Assembly: GCA_019915015.1 (NCBI GenBank)
Contig: JAHBBC010000001.1
Location: forward strand, 930,001-994,000
DNA length: 64,000 nucleotides
DNA from: Auriscalpium vulgare
Lineage: Eukaryota > Basidiomycota > Agaricomycetes > Russulales > Auriscalpiaceae
Direction of reading: 5' to 3'
Made by a program: the position numbers and the translations under genes. Below are positions 26,327-37,297 of the stretch, in pieces. The notes below the pieces were generated by a model. It had not been told where the DNA came from and did not search any database. It was given only the letters and a program-made list of their open reading frames with translations. How positions within the stretch are numbered: the stretch's first letter is position 1; every line of letters begins with the position of its first letter.

Positions 26327-27844
26327 CGAAGTCCAGAGGACATGTGTTGGATGTCCTGCGCAAGCCCTCCGTATCTCATATCAGCCTCGCAACCACTGTA
26401 TTTGCAAGCAATGTCTAGACCCAATTTATGTCTCACCGACCTCCTGTTCTCCAGCGATCCTCCAGCGTACGCAGACTTGCTTGATCACGATGGTCTGGCC
26501 ACTAGAATTTCTGGTTTTCGTGCCATAGTCCCGATGGTTTTAGGCCAGAAGCCGGCCTACCAAGGTTGCCTCAAGCTGACCCCCTAGTGGTCTTCTGCCT
26601 ATCGTCATCTCCAGGTCCAGCTATGAGGGTGTCGGCGATATGGCACAATGTCGGACGAAGATAAAATCTATGCAGGAAGCACGTAAGCCAGTCTACAGAC
26701 AATCTGTTTCTGTGCTTTCTTGGACTCCTCGTAGACGACCGCTTCATGATGTCGGCATCTTTCCTACAATGCGAACAAGTGACAGTGGGCCACATTTCTC
26801 TGTGCCTTGATCACCTTCTCCGGAGCTTTGTTGCCTGCTGTGACTTCACTGTATCAGAAAAAAAATTCTGATATAGTCACGCTCGTCTCCGGGGTTGCGT
26901 TTATGTACATGGAGAGGGCCATCCGTGTTGTGCGTACGAGAGGCCGTCCGAGAAGTTCTTCCATTCACTTTGATTACTCCATAAAGGTCGCCGTCTGCTC
27001 CAATACCGAGTCGCAAAAGCGCCTGCCTCTACGGCACAGCATGTCGGGTTCATTCAAGCTTCCTTCATGAAAAATTGTGAGCTGGAGTTCATTGGCTGTG
27101 GAGGCTTTCTTATAGTGTCTTATCTCACCCTGTGCTGGTACAGCGTCAAGACAAGCACCGCTTCGGCCTCACAGCCGTGGCCAGGCGCCATACCCATATG
27201 CAACCGCACTGGCCTCCAGACTCTAGTAGCCAGCTCCCATATTCAATCAATCAACAGCACGCACATTGACTGCGTTCCTTCTGCCAACGTCTTTCCCAGG
27301 ATCCGGCTCCCAAGAACCCCGCGATCTAAGTAATACCCACATGTCAGGCGACATCTCGACACCCTGTCAAACTTAGATATAGGAGCCGTGACGTCTGCCA
27401 CACAGCTATACGAGATGCATCGCTGCCAAATACGCCATCGCGCTTCGATTTCCTACGCACAGTCAGCTTGCCAGTCAGCTTATCTTTGTCTCTTCGCGCG
27501 CTGGAACCGTCGGCCTCTCTGCGGAACACACCTGTGTGCTGAAACACGGCCGTGAGGACGCGGTCACCAACGGGCGCCCCGAACGCCACCATTTTCCGTA
27601 CTTGGTCAAGCTGGCCACCACGGTCAGGTACTGCTCCGCACAATCAGAGCAGCGAAGTCGCCACTGACGCGGCGCCTAGTCTGCGGGACAGCTGCCGAGT
27701 GTGGTTTGTGCGATCGCCGGATGCAATCTCAGGCGCAGGCTCACACTTACCGCATCCCATTGTCTGGACTCTGGAGCAAGTCTGAGATCGGGATAACACT
27801 GGGATTTTCTGCACTTTGGTCGCTCGATACAGGGAATCGGGAGC
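26327..27844. other. Intergenic, no gene recognised
   Basis: Frames at 26,807-27,330 are open but short and unlike any family I know. The right end is the target site of the retrotransposon (ATTAA). Confidence 0.4.
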
Positions 27845-27849
27845 ATTAA

Positions 27850-28106
27850 TGTGATGGGCACGGCCATTCTAGATACAAACGGACACTCTACTTAGCTCAC
27901 GGACTCTGGTTTCGTACGACAGACTCGCATCATTACGGTACACGTGCTCATCCCGACTTAGCTATGTACATTTGCCTCCGTTGGTCCGTGCGCCCGTATT
28001 ACTCCGTCGCTCGCCGCTCCTGTACCTTTCCCTCGTCGAGTCAACGCCAGTGACTTCCTCTGTTCATTCTCGCGTCCCCTTCGCTCGAAACACTCGCCCC
28101 GTTACA
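27850..28106 (+). repeat. 5' LTR
   Basis: Begins TGTGATGGGCACGG and ends CCCCGTTACA. It agrees with the 3' LTR at every base I compared. It should contain the element's promoter; no clear TATA box was seen. Confidence 0.95.
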
Positions 28107-28250
28107 GTTTGACTTGACCATCAACTCGAATCCCTCCCTCTCGACCTTACTCGCTCGATAAACCCTTATCTCTCGCTTCTCGAAGCCTCGGTAAACTCCC
28201 TCATCAACTTCTCGAACTCACCTTCTATTTCCAAGCGTCTACTTGCTAAC

Positions 28251-29354
28251 ATGTCAGGCCTCGACGAGAACCCGTGGCCCGCAGATGCTGGTAGCGTCCC
28301 GCAGGGTCAGCAACCGACTCAGGATGCTTCCCAGAACCCTGCATCTGCTCAAGACGTCAACGCACTTGCTCAGCTCCTCATAGGACTCGGCCGTCAAGTC
28401 CAGAATGCCGAAGTGAACCAGGAGCGTATGAGACAAGTCCTCGAAGCGCTCACCACTCGAATTAGCGACCCGGCGCCCGCCAACTCCGGTCGCGACGCCC
28501 GCGACACTAGCGGCGCTCCCCACGGTGTCGCTCGTTTCAAGGAACCCCGCGTCTTTTCGGGCAAAGCCGTAGATGTCGAGCCTTTCATCAAGGAAATTGG
28601 AGCGGCCGTTCAACTCTCTCGCGCGTCGTTGCCCACTGACTTCGACAGGGCTCTGTACATGCAGACCTACCTCGCGGACGGCTCGGCCAAGAGCTGGTAC
28701 AACTCCGTCGAGGAGGTCTCGCCCGACCTTCTGCGCGATTTCGACGGCCTCATAGACAACTTCCGCAGTCACTTTGGTGACAGCGACGTCGTCGGCACGG
28801 CGCTGCGCAAGATTGAAGCGCTGCGTCAGACGGGCGCCGCTGCTGCGTATGCGTCTCGTTTCCGTGAACTACTGATCCATCTTGACCTTTCAGAAGCTAC
28901 GAAGATTCAAATGTTCTACAGAGGTCTCAAGGACGAGGTCAAGGACCTTCTCGTCGGTCTCCACGAGCCGACCGTATTCAATGAGTACGTCGCACTCTCG
29001 ATCATGGCCGACAACCGCGTCCATCGCCGCGCCCTGGAGAAGAAGCAAGACTCGGGCAAAGGCAAGGGCAAGCAAACACCCATAGCAACCGCACGCCCGT
29101 CGCAGTCTGCCTCGTCTTCGAACGCTTCACCCGCGTCTTCGTCGAACGCTCCGGTCCCCATGGAGATTGACGCTACCAAGACGCCTCGTGCGCCTCTCAC
29201 TCAAGAAGAGAAGGATCGCCGCCGCCGCGAAGGCCTCTGTCTTTACTGCGGCCTGGGTAAGCACCTCATTTCCAATTGTCCTAACATGTCCGAGCGCGCG
29301 AAGAAGAATTACGCAGCGCGCGCTCCTGCATCCTCGTCGTCGGGAAAAGCCTAG
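28251..29354 (+). CDS. Retrotransposon Gag polyprotein with CCHC zinc knuckle
   Basis: A 367-residue protein starting 144 bases after the left LTR. The middle is the retrotransposon capsid-type segment (FKEPRVFSGKAVDVEPFI, later YASRFRELLIHLDLSE). A Ser/Ala-rich linker follows. Near the C-terminus is a nucleocapsid zinc knuckle, CLYCGLGKHLISNC, of the form C-x2-C-x4-H-x4-C. It packages element RNA in virus-like particles in the cytoplasm. It ends at a TAG at 29,352-29,354 directly after a slippery heptamer. Confidence 0.93.
   Translation: MSGLDENPWPADAGSVPQGQQPTQDASQNPASAQDVNALAQLLIGLGRQVQNAEVNQERMRQVLEALTTRISDPAPANSGRDARDTSGAPHGVARFKEPRVFSGKAVDVEPFIKEIGAAVQLSRASLPTDFDRALYMQTYLADGSAKSWYNSVEEVSPDLLRDFDGLIDNFRSHFGDSDVVGTALRKIEALRQTGAAAAYASRFRELLIHLDLSEATKIQMFYRGLKDEVKDLLVGLHEPTVFNEYVALSIMADNRVHRRALEKKQDSGKGKGKQTPIATARPSQSASSSNASPASSSNAPVPMEIDATKTPRAPLTQEEKDRRRREGLCLYCGLGKHLISNCPNMSERAKKNYAARAPASSSSGKA
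29342..29348 (+). promoter_or_regulatory. Candidate -1 ribosomal frameshift site, GGGAAAA
   Basis: The heptamer is placed in Gag frame as G GGA AAA, the canonical X XXY YYZ pattern, two codons before the gag stop. A -1 slip moves the ribosome exactly into the pol frame, which is open from there through the RNase H domain. A GC-rich stretch that could fold follows (GCCGG about 25 bases upstream of CCGGC). Confidence 0.65.
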
Positions 29355-32300
29355 CCGGCTGCTCCTTTGTCCCTGGGCATCCGGCAGACGACGGGACACG
29401 TCCTGCGGCCTCGATTGCCGCGTCGGAGCCCACACATGTGCGCGCTACGGACGGCGCGTATATGTTTGCGCATCGTAATGCGCCCACATTCCTTTTCTCC
29501 TCGTCCGCACCCACGCTTAATTCTCCAGACCACTTCTTTATTTCGGTCACGCTTTCTTTCCCTAACCGTTCTCCTCTTCACACGTACGCGCTTGTGGACA
29601 GCGGCGCGACGACGTCGTGTATTTCGGAACGCTTTGCGGCGCGTCACTCTCTTTCACGACGTCTCAAGGATGTTCCGGTTCCCATCACGGCGGTTGACGA
29701 CCGCCCAATTGCTTCTGGCCTGATCACCCAGGATGTAGTTGCTAACCTTTCGGTGGGAGCTCATTCCGAGTTCATTGCTTTGGCCGTTGTTGCGGTCGGT
29801 TATCCCATTATTTTAGGTCTCGATTGGCTTCGCCGCCACAATCCCAACATCGACTGGGTTGACTCCAATCTCACCCTCGACTGTTGCGGACTCACTCGCT
29901 CGCATCCCGTCACGATTTCAGCACGAGGCTCCGGTCTCGCCCCTCGACTCGTCCATCCCTCGCTCAACTCGACTACGTCCGTTGGCATAGGCTTTGGTCT
30001 TACCGGCGCGACCTCGTTCGCCTCCTCGACAATTCGCAACACCACCACGTCTTTGCCGGCACATTCGACACCCAGCGTGGACCGCGCGTCCTCGCCTCCT
30101 CGGCCCTCGTACCTTTCGTCACTCGTCCAGTTGAATGGCTTCGGTCGCTCTACTCCTTCGCTCACCCCTACGCCAAATATTCGCACCATTTCCCCTCGTA
30201 AATTCGCCAAGGCTGCGCGTTCGCACCCGGACGACGTATGTCTCTTTCGCTTCCTGCCGACCGATTCGCCCGCGTTCATTGCGGCCACCTCGGCGCCCGA
30301 CTCGCTACTCGACGACCTCGATGCCGACACTCCCGACACATCGTCCACTCCTCTCGACGATCTTTCGCAGCACGTACCACCCAAGTACTCAGAGTACGCA
30401 TCCACCGTCTTCTCACCCTCCGAGTTCGACAAGCTGCCTCCGCACCGATCGTTCGACGTCGACATCGAGCTCGAAGAAGGGAAGGAACCACCCTTCGGCC
30501 CACTCTATCGACTCACCCCAGACGAACGCAACGCGCTCGCCGAATACGTCAACACCAACCTTGCTCGCGGTCACATCCGCAGCTCGACATCGTCGGCCGG
30601 CGCACCCGTTCTGTTCATACGCAAGAAGACGGGCAACCTCCGCCTCTGCGTCGACTATAGGGGTCTCAATGCGATTACCAAGAAGAATCGCTACCCTGTA
30701 CCACTCGTTCACGACCTCCTCGATCGTGTACAGGGCTGCAAGGTTTTTACTCTCATTGATCTCGTCTCTGCTTACTCGCATCTTCGCATTAAGGAGGGCG
30801 ACGAGTGGAAGACCGCATTCCGCACGCCCCTCGGACTCTTCGAGCACCTCGTCGTGCCCTATGGACTTACTAATGCACCCGCTGCGTTTCAGGCATTTAT
30901 TCAGGACGTCCTGCGCGACCTACTCGACGTCGTGTGTGTCGTCTATCTCGACGATATACTCATCTTTTCGAGGACACCAGAAGAACACGACAAGCACGTT
31001 CGACTCGTCCTCGACCGTCTACGCGACGCTCACCTCTGCGTCAATCCCGCTAAATGCGAGTGGGACAAATCGGAGGTCGAGTATCTCGGGTACATCGTCG
31101 GCGCTGAAGGCGTCAAGATGAACCCAAAGAAGATTGCGACCATTACGGAGTGGCCTGAACCGTCCACAGTGAAGGAACTCCAATCATTCCTCGGGTTTGC
31201 TAACTTCTATCGTCGTTTCATCGACGGCTACGCTCGTATTTCTGCCCCGCTTGTTGCGCTGACCAAGAAGGACATCACGTTCAGTTTTTCAGATGCTGCG
31301 CGCGCCGCGTTCGAACACCTCAAGCGTGCGTTCACATCCTACCCCGTCTTGCGTCATTACAACCCGCTCGCGCCGTGCACGCTCAGCACCGACGCATCCG
31401 ACTTCGCCATCTCCGGCGTTTGTCAACAACCGGGTGACGATGGCGAACTCCATCCCATCGCTTACAAATTCACGCCCGCGGAGATCAACTACGAGATCCA
31501 CGACAAGGAACTCCTCGCAGTTGTCGACTCGTTCCGCGACATGCGCGCGTGGCTGCTCGGTTCGCCTTTCCCTATTTCCGTCATCTCTGATCACAAAAAC
31601 CTCGAGTATTTCATGACCTCGAAGGTTCTCAACCGCCGACAGGCGCGTTGGGCTATGTTTTTGGCTGACTTTGACTTTCGGTTGACCTGGGGTCCCGGGA
31701 AGTCGAACGTTGCGGACCCCCCGTCGCGACGTGCTGACTTCGTCCCTAGAAAGGGAGATGACACCCTCCTGGTGCAGAATCGGACAATACTCACAGCTAA
31801 ACATACAGAGCTTCTTTTTCCTTCACAGATTCCATCCACACCTCCCGCTGCGACGACCAGCGCGCTCACCACGCTCGCTATCGACAGCTCGGCGCTTCTC
31901 GAACGCTTCAAGATCGCGTTCCGCGACGACGTCGAATGGCGCGAAGCGCTCGTTCAAGGCAACTCGGACTTCACCGCCGAGGGTGGACTCGTGTTCCACA
32001 AAGGAAAACTCTTCGTTCCTCGACCATTACGCGCTGATATTCTTCGTGCTCGGCACGACTCGCCATTCGCAGGTCATCCTGGACGCACACGCACGCTCGG
32101 GCTCGTCTCACGAGATTACTCGTGGCCCGGTATCCACACCTTCGTGCGTCGCTACGTCGAGGCATGCGACACGTGCGCACGTATCAAGACGCCACGTCAC
32201 AAGCCTTACGGCCTTCTCCAGCCGCTCGACATCCCGTCGCGCCCCTGGCGAGCAATCACTATGGATTTCATCGTTAAGCTTCCTATTTCTCATGGTTATG

Positions 32301-33594
32301 ATTCCATCTGGTTGTTTGTGATCGTCTCACGCGCTACGCGCATTTCATTCCTTGCAACGAGACGATCGACGCACCCGGTTTGGCTTGGTTGTTCCTCGAC
32401 AGAATATTTCGGTACCACGGTCTTCCTGATTCCATTGTTTCTGACCGTGGTGCGATATTTGTTTCACGGTTTTGGACTGAACTTCTCTCGCTTTTGAAGA
32501 TTGAGTCGAGCACGTCGACGGCGTATCACCCGCAGACTGACGGTCTGACGGAACGCACGAATCAGACGCTCGAGACGTACTTACGTGCATACTGTTCTTA
32601 CCAACAGGACGATTGGGTCGATTATCTCCCTCTGGGAGAATTCGCCTTCAACAATCTGGAGAACAGCTCGACACACCAGACTCCCTACTTCGCCAACTTC
32701 GCCTACCATCCCACCTTCGAGCCCCAACTCACCGAGCGTTCCAGCGTCCCCGCTGCGGACGAACTCACGACCCGACTCGCTATCATCCACGACGAATTAC
32801 GCGCCGAACTGCAGTTCGCGCAAGACAAGCAGTCGAAGTACTACAACCAGAAGGCGCTCGCTGCTCCGCAGTTCCAGCCCGACCAGCTCGTCTGGCTCCT
32901 GCGCCGCAATATCAAGACGACGCGTCCCTCTCTCAAACTCGACCATCGTCGTCTCGGCCCGTATCCCGTCATCCGCAGAATCGGTTCCTCTTCCTATCAC
33001 CTCCGCCTCCCATCCTACCTCTCTCGCCTTCATCCTGTCTTCCATGTCTCGCTCCTTGAACCCTACCAAGATCCTTCCATTTTCCATCCTCATTCCTCGC
33101 CCGCTCCTTTCGAACTCGACGAAGATCCTGCGCTACAAGTCCAGTCCATCCACGACTCGCGCAAAGTTGGTCATCGCTACGAATACCTCGTCCGCTGGAA
33201 GTCGCTTCCCGAGTCAGAGAACTCGTGGATTCCCCTCTCCGACATTCCCACTACCCAGAACGAGTTAATCGACCGCTTCCATCGTCGAAATCCCCGCGCT
33301 CCTCGTCCCCATTCCACCGTCCTCGATAAACACTTTACTGTACATGATTCCGAACCCGTTGACTCGTCTTTTTCTGCTCCACAGGTCCCGCTGCCCTCCG
33401 CGTCGCCGCCGTCGTCCTCCGCACCACCCGCCGCTCCGTTGCCGTCCGCTCGTCCCGTCGTACCCACTGCCGCTCCTCGCCCACCGTCCCCGCCGGTCGT
33501 ACGACAGAGATTGAGATCTGTGTACGAACCTGCTCCGCAGACTACGACGCGCTCACGTCGTGTGTCCAAGCCGGCCGAAAGGCTGAACCTCTGA
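29351..33594 (+). pseudogene. Retrotransposon Pol: protease, RT, RNase H, integrase, chromodomain; one frameshift
   Basis: The pol frame overlaps the end of gag by -1. Domains in order: aspartic protease with VDSGATTSC (about 29,597); reverse transcriptase with CVDYRGLNAITKKNRYPVP and the catalytic YLDDIL (about 30,945); RNase H with TDASDFA, HDKELLAVV and SDHKNLEYF; integrase zinc finger from DSPFAGHPGRTRT to CDTCARIK (about 32,055-32,190) and core start TMDFIVKLP. At about 32,318-32,322 one base is missing relative to the family, and the remaining integrase (SDRGAIFVSRFW, YHPQTDGLTERTNQTLE) continues in another frame to 33,594. The C-terminus has a chromodomain (YEYLVRWKSLPESENSWIPL), which steers integration to marked chromatin, and then a Pro/Ser-rich tail. 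Apart from the single shift the frame is clean. Confidence 0.93.
31744..31761 (+). promoter_or_regulatory. Internal copy of the polypurine-tract sequence
   Basis: CCCTAGAAAGGGAGATGA here is identical over 18 bases to the sequence just before the 3' LTR. It lies in coding sequence between RNase H and integrase. It could act as a central polypurine tract for a second plus-strand start, as in some retroviruses and Ty elements. Confidence 0.55.
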
Positions 33595-33613
33595 GCAGCC
33601 CCATCGTCCGTGA

Positions 33614-33631
33614 CCCTAGAAAGGGAGATGA
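33614..33631 (+). promoter_or_regulatory. 3' polypurine tract
   Basis: AGAAAGGGAGATGA ends directly at the first base of the 3' LTR, the expected position of the plus-strand primer. Confidence 0.85.
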
Positions 33632-33888
33632 TGTGATGGGCACGGCCATTCTAGATACAAACGGACACTCTACTTAGCTCACGGACTCTGGTTTCGTACG
33701 ACAGACTCGCATCATTACGGTACACGTGCTCATCCCGACTTAGCTATGTACATTTGCCTCCGTTGGTCCGTGCGCCCGTATTACTCCGTCGCTCGCCGCT
33801 CCTGTACCTTTCCCTCGTCGAGTCAACGCCAGTGACTTCCTCTGTTCATTCTCGCGTCCCCTTCGCTCGAAACACTCGCCCCGTTACA
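33632..33888 (+). repeat. 3' LTR
   Basis: A 257-bp copy of the 5' LTR followed by the ATTAA target duplication. Confidence 0.95.
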
Positions 33889-33893
33889 ATTAA

Positions 33894-36800
33894 ACCTGGG
33901 AACGGTACCTGGAATTATGAGGCAGATGGGAGGTGACAGGAAGGCGTGCATACCTTTACTCCACTAGGATTCATTGTACGCGGTATGCCGATTGTTCGAA
34001 GTGGACTTGGTCATTAGTTCTGAAGCTCATATGCGGCCACGGGCTTGGGCATGGCGCTGACGAGTGAGTACGCCATGTGTCAATATTGTCACGAACCGTC
34101 ATTGGTCTTCACCGCAGCGGGTAGCTGTTGGGTAGCTATAAAATATTCGCGAACGGTCAGTCGCAGTTGCCAGCGATGCTCTTGTGAACCGCCGTGCCGC
34201 TATGCGGACGTGGCCTCGCGCTTCATCAGGAACGCCTTCTTGACCCCTTCATCAACTCCCAGATCGACCACGAGTTCGGACTGAGTTCGGAGACAAGCCT
34301 GGAAAGACATCGCAGAAGTAAAGTTATAGTCATAACAACCCAGGAACAAGAGAGAAAGCCGTCTGACAGAGCGAAGATGCGACGAAGACAGCAACGCTGG
34401 CTCGAAGTCAGTTCCGTCGTCAAGGAGGTTGCCCTCACGTGATCTTGCCCCACCAGCAACGTCAGACTCACTCAAGTCAAGACTCTCGCTTCGGTACAAG
34501 TCGTCGCTGTCTTCCTCTCGAGCAATGCAGAACGCTTGTCATCCCGAACTTGACTGATACGTGCGCTCACCAGACGGCTGGGACACCAGATGCAAATGCG
34601 GTTCGTCGCGGCTCCTCCAATTCCATTCCCAACAATTAGGTATAGGCACACTTCGACTTCACCCTGCATGCCCTGGCGTCTTTACTTATCCCCGCCACAC
34701 CATTGCTCTGTACCTCTCTGTACTCGAAATAAAGTGATAACGAAAACATTCCAAGTGTCCAGTAAGTGTCCTCGCATTTTAACTTCTCCGAGATGTCACG
34801 CTGATTGTATGTGTCCCTTCAGGGTGGTCCGTCCACGTCCCCTGGTGCCTCAGTGACCCTCATCTCCTGCCCCGTGGCCCCCTCGCAGCTTCCGTTCGTG
34901 GTGTGAAGAACGCGCTGCATCTCTATCTATATGCGCCTGCCTCTCCTTCGCGCACATACATCGGGGCACCTAAGTGCCGCTCCGCCTCGACGACGGCTCT
35001 TCGTCTCCCAAGGCGAACACCAAGATCTCGACAGCTGACCCGACGTCCCATCTACCATTCAACCCGACAGCCCCCGCGCAACCCTATCGCACTGCCCCGC
35101 CCGCCCGGCCCGCAGAAACTCAACGGCGAAGCCGCCCGATACTATTTGTGCCCGCCTCCTCCATCGCGCGGCATTTTGTGGCGCAATTGCGGCTGTCAAC
35201 CGTCTCCTTCGCGGACACCCTCCTCGTCGACCTGAAACGGGGTGCGGGAAGCACGTCTCGCGGGGCACGGTGCACGGCGTCCCGCGCGCCACCGCTGCCG
35301 TACCGCGCACTGCAGATTGGCACGACGCATCGGTGGCACCTGGCGCGCGAGGGCGCCCCTAGCGCGGGTCGCACACAACGCAAATGCGCGCGCGCGATCT
35401 ACGCGAGCGAATGCAATCGCGATCTCAGCCAGTGCGTGCCGCCGCTTGCAGTCCTGTGCCACGCCGCGCCGTGCGTACGTACGGCTGCAGCGCGCCCGCC
35501 CTGTGTCGTACACGGTACGTGCGCCTCTACTGTCATTGGCTGCGCGCAGAGCTTGGCGTCATCCCGCGCAGGCGCGACGCTCGCCCCGGGGGCGAGACCC
35601 TCGGGCGGGCGAGTCTGCTCAGCACTGTCAACCAGCTTAGCTGTGCCCGAATTGGACTGGGCCCGTGAAAACCCTGCTCGGGCTAAGCGTGCCCGCAAAA
35701 GGCTTAACTCGCGGAAGTGAACGATGCCCCTCGCTTTACGAGACCCTACGATACTCTGCCAAGCGCGCCGGCTATCGACTGTTGATCCTGCTATCCCCTG
35801 ACGCGCTGCTCCCCGCCCCGCATGACGTGACCCTGCTTAATCTATCCTGTCCTGCGAGCTCCTGTACAGTACTCAGATCTCGCAGGCAGCGCTCCTGTGT
35901 GGCCGGTGTTTGTCCTAGACTTCGGGTGTCGGTGCTGAGGCGGAGCCGCCGACATTATGGAGATACTGAGACCTGCTCGCACCCTGCGATCCGCCCACCC
36001 GCGCCGTGCACCATCGCCCACGCAGACAGCCAATATCTCGCCAGGACGACGCCCGATTCGCTTCGATTCGAGGCACGTTCCCACCCCGGTGCGCAGGGCA
36101 TCACGGGCGGCACATGCCACGCCATTCATTCCTTCATGCATCCATCCATTCATTCACGCACGCTTCTCAGGGTGGCCGCGACGCGCTGAGAAGAAGGCCG
36201 GGCGAACTCTAACGGCGGGCGGGTGCGATGGGGACGGGCGCGGTGGCAACGTCCGCTGCGTCGACGTCTCGCGGCTGCAGAGCGTGAGTGCGCGCGCACC
36301 CGCCTCGGCGAGCCCTCGCCGCCTGCGTCGGACAGGATGCAACGGAATAGGAAGGTCGTTGGGATGGCTGGACTGGAGAGGGAATATTGGCAAGCCGAGG
36401 ACTTACGAGCATCGGTCGAGTTATGCAGAGGGGCGGCGGACCAGCCCAGTCTCCGCGCCTCGAACTTCCTCCTACCCGCCGAGCCCGAGACACGTCGAGG
36501 GGTATAGAATCGCGATTTGCAGCGGGAATTACTATGTACACGCGAGGTGCATCTATGCTCTATACTAGCCTGTGTACCGGGACCACTTGAACAAAATCAG
36601 CATCACGTACAACCAACCGGCACCACACCCACCGCAGATTCCAGAAGCGAAGCGAGAGCAAGCGGGACCTGCGACGGATATAGTAGAATATGGTATGCGG
36701 CGCACTGGAGAAGACACGGAACGGACAGAACGAAACAAGACGAAGCGAAATGAAAGTGGAGAGTGGGATGGGCGATAACATTACGCTGGGCGGTCCGTGG

Positions 36801-37297
36801 GTACGGTAGGAGGCGGCGGGCTATTCGGATGCATTCGAAGGAAAGAACAGAGAAAGGAAGGCGGCGAGCGCGACGGTCGCGCGGAGGCAAATGAGAATAG
36901 TAACGGGTACGGACGGGGGACCGGCGTGCTGGCGGGTGGGGTGTAGCATGTAGCAGTGTATACACAGGGGATGCAGCGACAGGAGGCCCGGGGTCGACAA
37001 TGACATGTACACGGGGACGAAAATCGGCGTTGTATGCAAACACATCGAAAAGCAGAGACTATTAGAATAAACGCAACGCGAGACACAATATGGAACGAAC
37101 AAATGACCAAGGCCTAAATACGCGTAAGATAGTGGGGGCGATTTGAGTTGAAATCGAGCGAATGAGTGGGTGAGTTTGTTTGGTTGAGCGAGTGAGGATA
37201 GCAGGGCCAGCAGGCAAAACACGACAGCGCGGCGCACAACAGCAGCAGCACAGCAGGACAACACCGGGACGACATCGACAGAGGCCGGCGCGCACGC
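33894..37297. other. Long intergenic stretch, no gene recognised
   Basis: From about 34,900 to 36,500 the sequence is very GC- and CpG-rich, so long open frames occur in several frames at once (for example 34,974-35,720 and 35,957-36,568 on the plus strand). Their arginine/alanine-rich translations look compositional rather than real. The last 700 bases are probably the 3' region of the homeodomain gene. Confidence 0.45.

Larger units (their letters stand above)
27850..33888 (+). mobile_element. Full-length Ty3/Gypsy LTR retrotransposon, chromovirus type
   Basis: A 6,039-bp element. It has two 257-bp LTRs with TG...CA ends that look identical base for base, flanked by a 5-bp target duplication ATTAA (27,845-27,849 and 33,889-33,893). 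It encodes Gag with a zinc knuckle and a Pol in the order protease, reverse transcriptase, RNase H, integrase, chromodomain, which defines Ty3/Gypsy chromoviruses. Identical LTRs point to a very recent insertion. One frameshift in integrase means this copy probably cannot move on its own unless it is a sequencing error. No tRNA primer-binding site starting TGG was found after the left LTR; the sequence there begins GTTTGACTTGACC, so priming may be unusual. Confidence 0.95.

Noticed and set aside
30135..31121. Long plus-strand frame (328 codons) overlapping pol
   Set aside because: Ser/Arg/Thr-rich alternative frame of the GC-rich pol sequence with no domain; pol motifs are in the other frame.
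32380..33594. Separate integrase-chromodomain gene starting at MAWLFLDRIF
   Set aside because: It is the continuation of pol after a one-base shift; family sequence runs across the break without a start signal.
34974..36568. Plus-strand frames of about 200-250 codons in CpG-rich DNA
   Set aside because: Frames overlap each other in several registers, lack introns or motifs and have compositional translations.
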